Below are positions 27,171-34,863 of a DNA stretch of 64,000 nucleotides, one piece after another. Under the pieces are notes generated by a model. It made no database searches. It was not told the DNA's origin and saw only the letters and a program-made list of their open reading frames with translations. The DNA is taken from contig JAQGJU010000023.1 of NCBI GenBank assembly GCA_028290465.1, positions 1 through 64,000 on the forward strand. Reading direction: 5' to 3'. Origin of the DNA: Xanthobacteraceae bacterium (GTDB taxonomy: Bacteria; Pseudomonadota; Alphaproteobacteria; Rhizobiales; Xanthobacteraceae). Positions within the stretch are counted from its first letter, which is position 1. Each line of letters starts with the position of its first letter. The translations under genes were made by a program, and so were the position numbers.

Positions 27171-27706
27171 TGCACCGGCCGCTCATACGCCTTGCCGGGC
27201 TCGCGCAGCCCCCGCGCCACCGCCAGCTTTTTGATGATCTCGGCGACGCCTTGCAGCGCCAGCAACCCGAAGCCCAGCGGAATCATCAACTTGATCGGCC
27301 AGCGCAGCAGGCCACCGGCATCGGACGACATCTCATTGATGTGGAAGGAATTACGCACCATCGGGATCGCCAGCCAGCCGATGATGAGCGCCGTCGGCAT
27401 CAGAAATAGGATGCCGCCGACGACATCGACCCAGGCCTGCGTGCGCGGCGACATCCGGCTGAAAAACGCGTCGACGCGCACGTGCTCTTCGTATTTGAGC
27501 GCGTAGCCCGCGCCGAGCAGGAACATGGCGCCGAACATGTACCACTGGATTTCAAGCCAGGCGTTCGAGCTGGTGTGCAGCGTATAGCGCACCAGCGCGT
27601 TGCCGGCGCTGATCAGGCTGGAGAACAGCACGAGCCATTTCAGCCACTGGCCGACCTGTTCGGTCAGCCAGTCGATCGCTTCCGTGGCCGCCAAAAGACG
27701 GTGCAT
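27167..27706 (-). CDS. TRAP transporter small permease (DctQ family), system 1
   Basis: A 179-residue protein from ATG 27706, with four hydrophobic helices. It contains the typical WLEIQWYMFGAMFLLGAGYA and EEHVRVDAF segment after helix 2, and a final helix PLGFGLLALQGVAEIIKKLA. The open frame extends upstream to 27931 inside dctP, which is excluded by overlap and composition. It pairs with the DctM at 25827. Confidence 0.93.
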   Translation of the reverse strand: MHRLLAATEAIDWLTEQVGQWLKWLVLFSSLISAGNALVRYTLHTSSNAWLEIQWYMFGAMFLLGAGYALKYEEHVRVDAFFSRMSPRTQAWVDVVGGILFLMPTALIIGWLAIPMVRNSFHINEMSSDAGGLLRWPIKLMIPLGFGLLALQGVAEIIKKLAVARGLREPGKAYERPVQ

Positions 27707-27731
27707 GATCCCGGTCTGCACGTATGGCTGC

Positions 27732-28814
27732 TTACAGCTTGGTCGCGAAGAAATTATCCATCGACGATTCCGCCAGCGCGAACCACTGCGCCTCTTCGGC
27801 CCGGAATTTCTTCCACTCGTCGTAGATCTTCTTGAACTTGGCGTTCTTGGCGGCCTGCTCGTCGTACAGCTCGCTTGCCGCCTTGTAGCTGCCCTCCATG
27901 ATATTGTCGGAGAACTTGTGCAGTTGCACACCCGCCGCCTTGAGGCGGATCAGCGCCAGGCGGTTCTTGGCGTCATACTCGGCGACCATGTCGAGATTGG
28001 CTTCGCGCGCGGCGCTGATGATCGCCTCTTGGTACTGCTTGGGCAGCCCGTCCCATTTCGCCTGATTGATCAGCACATGATACATCGAGCATGGCTCCCA
28101 CCAGCCCGGGTAGTAGTAGTGCTTGGCGATCTTGTAGAAGCCGAGCCGCTCGTCGTCATGCGGGCCGACCCACTCGGTCGCGTCGATCGCGCCGCGCTCC
28201 AGCGCCGGATAGATGTCGCCGCCCGGCAGCGCCTGCGGTACCGCGCCGATGCGCGCCATCACCTGCCCGCCGAGCCCGGGAATGCGCATCTTCAGGCCCT
28301 TGAAGTCGTCCATCGTTTTGACTTCGTTGCGAAACCAGCCGCCCATCTGGGCGCCGGTGTTGCCGGCCGGGAAGCCGATCACGCCGTATTCCTTGAGGAA
28401 GTCGTTCATGATGTCGATGCCGCCGCCGTGATACATCCAGGCGTTCTGCTGACGCGTGGTCAGGCCGAACGGCAGCGCGGTGCCGAAGCCCATCGTGAAA
28501 TCCTTGCCGACGTAATAGTAGGTCGCGGTGTGGCAGATTTCGACGGTGCCTTGCTGAACGGCATCGAGTGCCTGGAAAGCGGGCACGATATCGCCGGCCG
28601 CGAACACCCGGATGGTGAACTTGCCGTCGGTCAGCTTGCTGACGCGCTCGGCGAAGAATTCGCCGCCGCCATAGATCGTCTCAAGGCTTTTCGGAAAGCT
28701 GGAGGTCAGCCGCCAGCGGATCGTCGGCGCCGATTGCGCGATGGCAGGCGTGGCGAGCGCGGCGGCGCCACCGGTCAGCGCCAGACCGGCGGTGAGTACA
28801 TCACGACGTTTCAT
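27732..28814 (-). CDS. TRAP substrate-binding protein (DctP family), system 1
   Basis: A 360-residue periplasmic receptor. The start is ATG 28814 after AAGGGGGG. The twin-arginine signal MKRRDVLTAGLALTGG ends near PAIAQ, suggesting export by Tat. The family pattern includes FPKSLETIYGGGEFFAERVS, GALPGGDIYPALERGAIDATEW (split here only by description) and YYYPGWWEPCSMYHVLIN. The YYYPGW type is seen in TRAP receptors for 2-oxo or aromatic acids, but the ligand is not fixed. First gene of the leftward dctPQM operon. Confidence 0.95.
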   Translation of the reverse strand: MKRRDVLTAGLALTGGAAALATPAIAQSAPTIRWRLTSSFPKSLETIYGGGEFFAERVSKLTDGKFTIRVFAAGDIVPAFQALDAVQQGTVEICHTATYYYVGKDFTMGFGTALPFGLTTRQQNAWMYHGGGIDIMNDFLKEYGVIGFPAGNTGAQMGGWFRNEVKTMDDFKGLKMRIPGLGGQVMARIGAVPQALPGGDIYPALERGAIDATEWVGPHDDERLGFYKIAKHYYYPGWWEPCSMYHVLINQAKWDGLPKQYQEAIISAAREANLDMVAEYDAKNRLALIRLKAAGVQLHKFSDNIMEGSYKAASELYDEQAAKNAKFKKIYDEWKKFRAEEAQWFALAESSMDNFFATKL

Positions 28815-28870
28815 GGCAATCCCCCCTTGAATATGAAACCAGGCTTCATCCCTAGCAAAGGTCACGCCAG

Positions 28871-29077
28871 TTACCGTTTTAGAAAGCAGCGATGGTCGAG
28901 CGTCCGAGGGCCGTTCGGGCCTTGCCCCTTCGCGTAGTTGGTCGCTAGCAAGGCCTTCTCAGCGGCCGACGACCAGCCGATCGCTTTTGGCAGCCAGATC
29001 GCAAACGTCGGGAAAAAGAATACCAGCGTCAACTCAAAAAGCTACATCGGCACGAACGGCGCCACGCCACGGTAATG
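28871..29077 (-). pseudogene. C-terminal remnant of a TRAP large permease (DctM)
   Basis: Read leftward from 29077 the frame gives HYRGVAPFVPM, a TAG stop at 29042-29044, then LFELTLVFFFPTFAIWLPKA. This is the usual DctM ending (RG..PFV..Q..ELxLVxxFPxxAxWLP), with a Gln codon probably changed to the stop. The frame runs on to TAA at 28871-28873. No upstream part of the gene survives: the amidase coding region begins 16 bp away. It sits between the amidase and the intact dctP, so a third TRAP gene was once here. Confidence 0.65.
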
Positions 29078-29093
29078 CTGCTTCCAAGGCCGA

Positions 29094-30413
29094 TCATTCC
29101 GCTTCGGCCAATACATCGAGCATCACCCGCGCGGTCCGAAGCAGGCGTTCGTCGTGACCGCCCGAGCCCACGAGTTGAACGCCGATCGGAAGGCCGCCGG
29201 CGCTTTCGAGGATCGGCAAGTTCAGCGTCGGCAATCCGGTCAACGTCCAGAACGTGCAAAAAGCCGGATCACCGGTGGCGGCAAGGCTGTTCGGGGCAAC
29301 GCCCGTGGTCGATGGCGTAATGATCGCGTCAGCGAATTGCTCGAAGATTTCCACGAGGCCATCGGCATAACGGCGCGCGTCGCGCACCGCGCCCAGGTAC
29401 GCGACCGCCGAAACCTTGCGACCTTCGGCGATCAGATCCCGGAGCATCTGGCTCGCCTCGCCGCCACTGTCCACGATGGCACCGAGATTGGCGGCCATAT
29501 CGGCGGCCATGATCGTGCGGTGCGCATCCCAGGCCGCACGATAACCGACCGGCAGTTCGACCTCGCGCGCGCCGACCGCCGTGGCAAGTTCTTCAAGCGC
29601 CTCGCGCACCTCGACATCGGCCTTGTCCCAGATCGGCGTGCGCACGAAGGCGAAGCTCGGTGGCAATGGCGGCGCTTCGGCCGCGCTGACGCGAAAGTGC
29701 GGCGATGCGTAGGGGCGTGTATCGGGGTCCGCCGGATCCTGACCGGCGATGACATCCATGATCAGCGCCAGATCCTCAATCGACAGGGCGAAGGCGCCGA
29801 CATGGTCAAGCGCGCGCGAAAGCGGCAGCACGCCGGCGCGCGAGACCAGGCCATGGCTCGGCTTGATGCCGAACACCCCGCAATACGCGGCCGGCCGAAT
29901 CACCGAACCGTTGGTCTGCGATCCGATTGCCAGCGGCACCATGCCGGCGGCCACCGCCGCCGCCGAGCCGGAAGATGAACCACCCGGCGTTCGCGTCAAG
30001 TCACGCGGATTTCGCGTCTTGCCCGGGTGAAAATAGGCGAACTCGGTGGTCACCGTCTTGCCGATGATCACCGCCCCGGCCGCGCGCAGCCTGCCGACGA
30101 CGCTCGCGTCGGCCCGCGGCCGACGGCCTGCGAACAGCGGCGAGCCGCATTCGGTGGGAAAGTCCTCGGTATCGAAGATGTCCTTGATCGCGATCGGGAC
30201 GCCGTGCAACGGCCCGATCGGTCTGCCCTGGGCTCTGTGCTGGTCGAGAGCGCGCGCCTGCGTCAACGCATGAGCGGCGTCGAGATGGATAAAGGCCTGA
30301 ACATCACCTTCGACGGCGGCGATCCGTTCGAGACAGGCGCCGGTATATTCCTCGGCCGATATCGCGCCGTGGGAGATTTGGGCCGCAGCCTCGGTTGCCG
30401 TCAAAGCAATCAT
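29094..30413 (-). CDS. Amidase-signature family amidase
   Basis: A 439-residue enzyme of the Ser-cisSer-Lys class. The catalytic Lys lies in GVPIAIKDIFDTEDFPTECG (about 68-87) and the serine pair in TPGGSSSGSAAAVAAG (about 140-155). The end LPTLNLPI followed by LPIGVQLVG is conserved. It hydrolyses a carboxamide to acid and ammonia; the substrate is unknown. It is flanked by two TRAP uptake systems on the same strand, so it may process something they import, which is inference. Confidence 0.92.
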   Translation of the reverse strand: MIALTATEAAAQISHGAISAEEYTGACLERIAAVEGDVQAFIHLDAAHALTQARALDQHRAQGRPIGPLHGVPIAIKDIFDTEDFPTECGSPLFAGRRPRADASVVGRLRAAGAVIIGKTVTTEFAYFHPGKTRNPRDLTRTPGGSSSGSAAAVAAGMVPLAIGSQTNGSVIRPAAYCGVFGIKPSHGLVSRAGVLPLSRALDHVGAFALSIEDLALIMDVIAGQDPADPDTRPYASPHFRVSAAEAPPLPPSFAFVRTPIWDKADVEVREALEELATAVGAREVELPVGYRAAWDAHRTIMAADMAANLGAIVDSGGEASQMLRDLIAEGRKVSAVAYLGAVRDARRYADGLVEIFEQFADAIITPSTTGVAPNSLAATGDPAFCTFWTLTGLPTLNLPILESAGGLPIGVQLVGSGGHDERLLRTARVMLDVLAEAE

Positions 30414-30501
30414 GTCGGACCGGCTGGTTGCAGGTTTCCTATGAAAAAGGCACGCCGATCAAACCGTTCCTCGGCGCGCCTCGTCCGATGTCAGTCCGCT
30501 C

Positions 30502-32439
30502 TCAGCCGCCATACAGATAATTCGGCAGCCACAGCGTCAGTCCGGGCCAGATGTACATGAAGACCATGCAGATAATGACGATCACCATGTACGGCATCAT
30601 GCCGGCGAAGATCTGGTTGAGCGTGACATGCGGCGGCGAAACGCCCTTGAGATAGAACGCCGACATCGCCACCGGCGGCGACAGGAAGGCCGCCTGCAGA
30701 TTGACGAACACCAGCGTGCCCCAGAGGATCGGGTCGATGGCGAAATGCTTCAGCATCGGCAGGAAGATCGGCACGAAGATCACGATGATCTCGGTCCATT
30801 CCAGCGGCCAGCCCAGCACGAAGATGATCGCCTGCGACAGCAGCATGAACTGAATGGGCGACATGTCGAGCGACAGCACCCACCGCTCCAGCAGTGCCTG
30901 ACCGCCGAGAATGGCGAACACCGCCGAGAACAATGCCGAGCCGACGAACAGCCAGCACACCATTGACGTGGTCTTCGCCGTCAGGAACACCGCCTCCTTG
31001 GTGCGCTTCCAGTCGAGCGTTCTCGCATGAAATGCCAGCAGGAACGCGCCGGCCGCGCCGACGGCGGCGGATTCCGTCGCGGTTGTAATGCCGAACAGGA
31101 TCACGGCCAGCACGACGAAGGTCAGAAGACCGAGCGGCATCACCGAGGAGACCAGCAGTCGCAATACTTCGAACTGCTCGGCCTCCATCGTCCAGTAGTA
31201 ATAGACGAGAAGCAGCGCGAGCAACGCGCAGATGATCCAAAAGTAGACATAGAAGGCGGTCGGCGGCCCCAATTCGGCCGGCGCGGCCTTGATGTCCTTC
31301 AAGAGATCCCGGTTGCCCATCTGCTGCAGGACTTCGGGCTCGGCTGCGGCCGGCTTGTTGGTCGTTGTCGCGGCACGACCAAGTTCCTGCGGCTGCTCTT
31401 CGACGGCGGGCGCGGGCCGGCGGGCGCCCGAGCCGAGTTCTTGTAGCGTTTCCTCAGGTGGCGCCGCCGCCGGGGCCGGCGCGCTCGGCCCAGCCTTCAT
31501 CCGTTCGGTCGCGGCCTGCGCCGTGGGAGAAACGATATCGGGCTGCTGATGGATGACGACGTACCACCACGTCATTCCCATGGTGGCCGCCGCCAGGATC
31601 AGCGGCACCAGCGCGTAGCCGAAATTCTGCAGCAGCATGCGGTAGCTGACGCGCATGCCCTCGGCATCGATCTGCAGCGCTCGCCCGGGCGTCGCGAGTG
31701 CCCCGACCAGCGCCGGCAGCATCCTATTCGAATAAACCTGCTGCAACTGCGCGATCCACGGCCGCACCGGAACGCGGGTTTCGCTCTCGGGAAGCTTTGG
31801 CGCGATCTTCGGATCGATCAGCGCCCAGCCGATAATGTAGACGAGATACAGGAACGACAGGAAGAAGCCCGGGAACATCGCGGCGGCATACAGCTTCACG
31901 ACCGATTGGCCGGCGACGGCCGCATAGACGATGATCATCACCGAAGGCGGAATCAGAATGCCAAGCGTGCCGCCAGCCGTGATGACGCCGGACGCCAGCC
32001 GGACATCGTAGCCCGCCTTGAGCATCGGATTGAAGGCGATGACGCCCATCAACACCACGACGGCGCCGACCAGGCCGCTGGCAATGCCCCAGAACGTGCA
32101 GATGATCAGCGTCGCTACCGCGAGCGACGCCGGGACGCGGCGGAACGCGAGCTGCACGCTGTAGAACATCTTGTCCACCAGCGCGCCACGTTCCATCACG
32201 TAGCCCATCAGCACAAATAGCGGAATCGAGACCAACACGTCGTTGGTCATCGCCCCGTAGGTGCGCTGGACCATCAGGTCGAAGACACGGTTCTCGCTCC
32301 ACAACTCCATCGGATTGTAGAACGCGATGTATCCGAAAAACATGCCGAGGCCCATCAACGTAAAGGCCGTCGGAAAGCCCATCATGATGACGACGACGAT
32401 CAGCCCCAGCATCAGGAGCCCGAGTGCGGGATCACTCAT
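30502..32439 (-). CDS. TRAP transporter large permease (DctM family) with long internal insert, system 2
   Basis: A 645-residue protein, about 200 longer than usual. Residues 1-210 and 400-645 hold the DctM helices (SGVITAGGTLGILIPPSVMI, TTATESAAVGAAGAF, SPPVAMSAFYLKGVSPPHV). Between them, about 230-395, is an extra helix and a Pro/Ala-rich soluble linker (300-395) with four related short motifs: LQELG, PQELG, LQQMG and PAELG. The extra length is real coding sequence, as both flanks continue in the same frame. It overlaps the small permease by four bases. System 2 is transcribed dctP-dctQ-dctM. Confidence 0.94.
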   Translation of the reverse strand: MSDPALGLLMLGLIVVVIMMGFPTAFTLMGLGMFFGYIAFYNPMELWSENRVFDLMVQRTYGAMTNDVLVSIPLFVLMGYVMERGALVDKMFYSVQLAFRRVPASLAVATLIICTFWGIASGLVGAVVVLMGVIAFNPMLKAGYDVRLASGVITAGGTLGILIPPSVMIIVYAAVAGQSVVKLYAAAMFPGFFLSFLYLVYIIGWALIDPKIAPKLPESETRVPVRPWIAQLQQVYSNRMLPALVGALATPGRALQIDAEGMRVSYRMLLQNFGYALVPLILAAATMGMTWWYVVIHQQPDIVSPTAQAATERMKAGPSAPAPAAAPPEETLQELGSGARRPAPAVEEQPQELGRAATTTNKPAAAEPEVLQQMGNRDLLKDIKAAPAELGPPTAFYVYFWIICALLALLLVYYYWTMEAEQFEVLRLLVSSVMPLGLLTFVVLAVILFGITTATESAAVGAAGAFLLAFHARTLDWKRTKEAVFLTAKTTSMVCWLFVGSALFSAVFAILGGQALLERWVLSLDMSPIQFMLLSQAIIFVLGWPLEWTEIIVIFVPIFLPMLKHFAIDPILWGTLVFVNLQAAFLSPPVAMSAFYLKGVSPPHVTLNQIFAGMMPYMVIVIICMVFMYIWPGLTLWLPNYLYGG

Positions 32440-33104
32440 GAGTTCAACTCTCCGCCCATTCCACGCTGGCGCGCGCTCTCATCGATTTTGTGGGCGCCTT
32501 CGATAGCCATCTTCCGCGAATCCGCGTCGACATATTCGCTGTTTGCCAATTGCTCTTCGATGACGTCGATCTCAGCGACGTCCTTCAACCGGCTTGGCCA
32601 TTCCCCGGTCTTGAGGCAGACGATGCAGCGCACGATTTCGGCAACGCCCTGCAGCATCACCAGCGCGCCCGCGATCGGGATGACCGATTTGAAATGGTAG
32701 ACCGGCGGACCGTTCGCCGTGACGTTGGAGTGCTCACCGATGCGCCAGGAGTCGCCCGCATAATCGTAGCCGGCATAGATCAGCGCGGCGATGCCCGGGA
32801 TGAAGAATACGACGTAGAGCACAATATCGAGCGAGGCCTGCGTGCGCGGCTTCATCGAGCTGTATAGGAAGTCGCCGCGCACATGCGCGTTCTGCGCCAG
32901 CGTATAGGCGCCGCCGAGCATGAACAGCGAGCCGTACAGCATATTGTCGGCATCGAAGATCCATGCCGTCGGCATGTTCATAATGTAGCGCTTGAAGACC
33001 TCGACGCAGACGAGACCGGTCAGCCCCAGGATCAGCCAGGCCGCAGCCTTCCCGGCCCAGGTGCTGATCCCGTCAATGGTATACAGAAAGCGTTGGACGC
33101 TCAT
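32436..33104 (-). CDS. TRAP transporter small permease (DctQ family), system 2
   Basis: A 222-residue protein with four helices and the family pattern AWIFDADNMLYGSLFMLGGA, AHVRGDFLY and PRTQASLDIVLY. It has a charged C-terminal extension of about 50 residues (EIDVIEEQLANSEYVDADSR onward) that usual DctQ proteins lack. The partner DctM is also long, so the two extra parts might meet in the cytoplasm. It overlaps the DctM start by four bases (ATGA). Confidence 0.93.
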   Translation of the reverse strand: MSVQRFLYTIDGISTWAGKAAAWLILGLTGLVCVEVFKRYIMNMPTAWIFDADNMLYGSLFMLGGAYTLAQNAHVRGDFLYSSMKPRTQASLDIVLYVVFFIPGIAALIYAGYDYAGDSWRIGEHSNVTANGPPVYHFKSVIPIAGALVMLQGVAEIVRCIVCLKTGEWPSRLKDVAEIDVIEEQLANSEYVDADSRKMAIEGAHKIDESARQRGMGGELNS

Positions 33105-33141
33105 GTTGGATCGCTATGGTGCGAGGAGGATCTGAAAGCGA

Positions 33142-33173
33142 AGCACCATCCGGGAATCTTCCGGGATGGTGCT
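33142..33173. other. Intercistronic hairpin between dctP and dctQ (system 2)
   Basis: AGCACCATCC pairs with GGATGGTGCT around GGGAATCTTCCG. No T-tract follows. Such hairpins after the binding-protein gene often stabilise its mRNA 3' end, so that the receptor outnumbers the permease; that role is inferred. Confidence 0.6.
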
Positions 33174-33193
33174 CCACCGTCACCGATAGGTCG

Positions 33194-34333
33194 TCAGATC
33201 TTCTTCGCGGGCGCGTTCGGACCCCAGTAGTGATTGTACGCCATGCGGCGGCTCACCACGGTGTCGTTTTCCCAGCCCGTCGCGCGTTTGGCGAAGGCGA
33301 GTTGCGACTCGACGATTTCCTTGAACAACGGATTTTCCGCCGCCTTCTTCTGCACGACCTGATCGTAGATTTCGAGCTGCTTCTGCAGGATCGAATCCGG
33401 GGTCTTGTAGAACTTGACCTTATCCTTGGTCTGCATCTCTTCGTAGTCTTGGGAATAGCGATCGATCGCCTTCCATGACATATCCTGGCCGGCCGCATCG
33501 ACCGCGTTCGCGATGATGGCCTTCATCTTCTCCGGCAGCGCGTCGTATTTGGTCTTGTTGAACATGATCTCGAACTGCTCGGCGTTCTGATGGTAGCTCT
33601 GCAGCATGCAGACCTTGGACACGTCCGGGAAGCCGAGAACGCGATCCGACGAAGCGTTGTTGAATTCCGCCGCGTCGAGCAGGCCGCGATCCATCGCCGA
33701 TACGATTTCGCCGCCGGGCAGCGCGTTAACGGCGGCGCCCATTCCGGTGAACACGTCGATCGAAATGCCGACGGTGCGGTATTTGACGCCCTGGAAGTCT
33801 TCGACCTTGGTGATCGGCTTCTTGAACCAGCCGAGCGGCTGGGTCGGCATCGGGCCATACGGGAACGACACGACGTTGGCGCCGATCGAGGCGTACAGCT
33901 TGGCCAGCAGATCCTTGCCGCCGCCGTATTTATGCCAGGCGAGCAGCATGTTGGCGTCCATGCCGTAGGCCGGCCCCGAGCCCCACAGCGCCAGCGCGGT
34001 CTGCTTGCCGTAGTGATATACCAGCACGCCGTGGCCGCCATCGAGCGTCCCCTTGGACACCGCGTCGAGCAGGCCGAAAGCCGGCACCACGGCGCCCGCG
34101 GGCAGCACCTCGATCTTCAGCTCGCCGCCGGTCATGTCATTGACCTTCTTGGCATAATCGAGCGCGTATTCGTGGAAGATATCCTTCGACGGCCAAGTGC
34201 TCTGCCAGCGCATGCTGGTCACGGCCTGACCATGAACCACTGCCGGCGCGCCAAGTGCCGCCGCCCCTGCCGTGGTCGCGACCGCGGTGGTCAAAAACTT
34301 ACGACGACTGGTCTTGGTTTTCTCGTTGCTCAT
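33194..34333 (-). CDS. TRAP substrate-binding protein (DctP family), system 2
   Basis: A 379-residue periplasmic receptor; the start is ATG 34333 after GGGAGGGC. The signal carries a twin-arginine motif, SRRKFLTTAVATTAG, ending near VVHGQA, so Tat export is likely. Family elements include WPSKDIFHEYALDYAKKVND, LPAGAVVPAFGLLDAVSKGT and NALPGGEIVSAMDRGLLDAA. It belongs to the same DctP branch as system 1 but with clearly different ligand-site sequence, so the two systems probably take different acids. First gene of the operon. Confidence 0.94.
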   Translation of the reverse strand: MSNEKTKTSRRKFLTTAVATTAGAAALGAPAVVHGQAVTSMRWQSTWPSKDIFHEYALDYAKKVNDMTGGELKIEVLPAGAVVPAFGLLDAVSKGTLDGGHGVLVYHYGKQTALALWGSGPAYGMDANMLLAWHKYGGGKDLLAKLYASIGANVVSFPYGPMPTQPLGWFKKPITKVEDFQGVKYRTVGISIDVFTGMGAAVNALPGGEIVSAMDRGLLDAAEFNNASSDRVLGFPDVSKVCMLQSYHQNAEQFEIMFNKTKYDALPEKMKAIIANAVDAAGQDMSWKAIDRYSQDYEEMQTKDKVKFYKTPDSILQKQLEIYDQVVQKKAAENPLFKEIVESQLAFAKRATGWENDTVVSRRMAYNHYWGPNAPAKKI

Positions 34334-34863
34334 GGATGCCCTCCCTAGGCACAAGTTCGATCACCGTTGGCGGTGTCGTTTGGTTAGTTCGTAAAACCGC
34401 CGGCTTTTGTTATTATTCCAGCGATCCCGTCATAGTTTGGCCGAGTTGGCGCTTTCCTACAAGCGCTGATACGCGCATCCAAGGTGTTCTCGCAAAGTGA
34501 GCGGTTGGCAGTCCAACCTTCTGCATTTTGCATCGCACAACACTTTGCGGAACGACTTCAACACGCTTTGACCCATAGCGCGTAGCCGCATCCCAAGGCC
34601 AGACGGCTCGGCGCGATAATCCATGCGACTTTAGTGCAAGTGCCGGACGCGCATCCGAAGCGGTTCGCCAGCGAACGCATCGCTCGCCACATAGACCAAA
34701 GGCCGGAGCGGGATCGGCTTGACCGCGCCCTGGAAGCTATTCCCGGCAGCCGGACAAGGGGTGGCGCGGACATTGCAAAGCCTTATGGTAGCCACGCTTC
34801 GTATTGCCAAGCCTGTGCCGGCCAGGTTTCGCGTCACTTAATCTCAGCTTCAGGAGTTTTTCC
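34334..34863. other. Long intergenic region between dctP (system 2) and the ABC transporter gene
   Basis: A gap of 530 bp between divergent genes. The left part is AT-richer and probably holds the dctP promoter. I saw no convincing gene: the open frames here overlap each other, lack ribosome sites and look like chance. CAGGAG at 34851-34856 is the ribosome site of the ABC gene. No repeat of families A-C was found. Confidence 0.5.
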
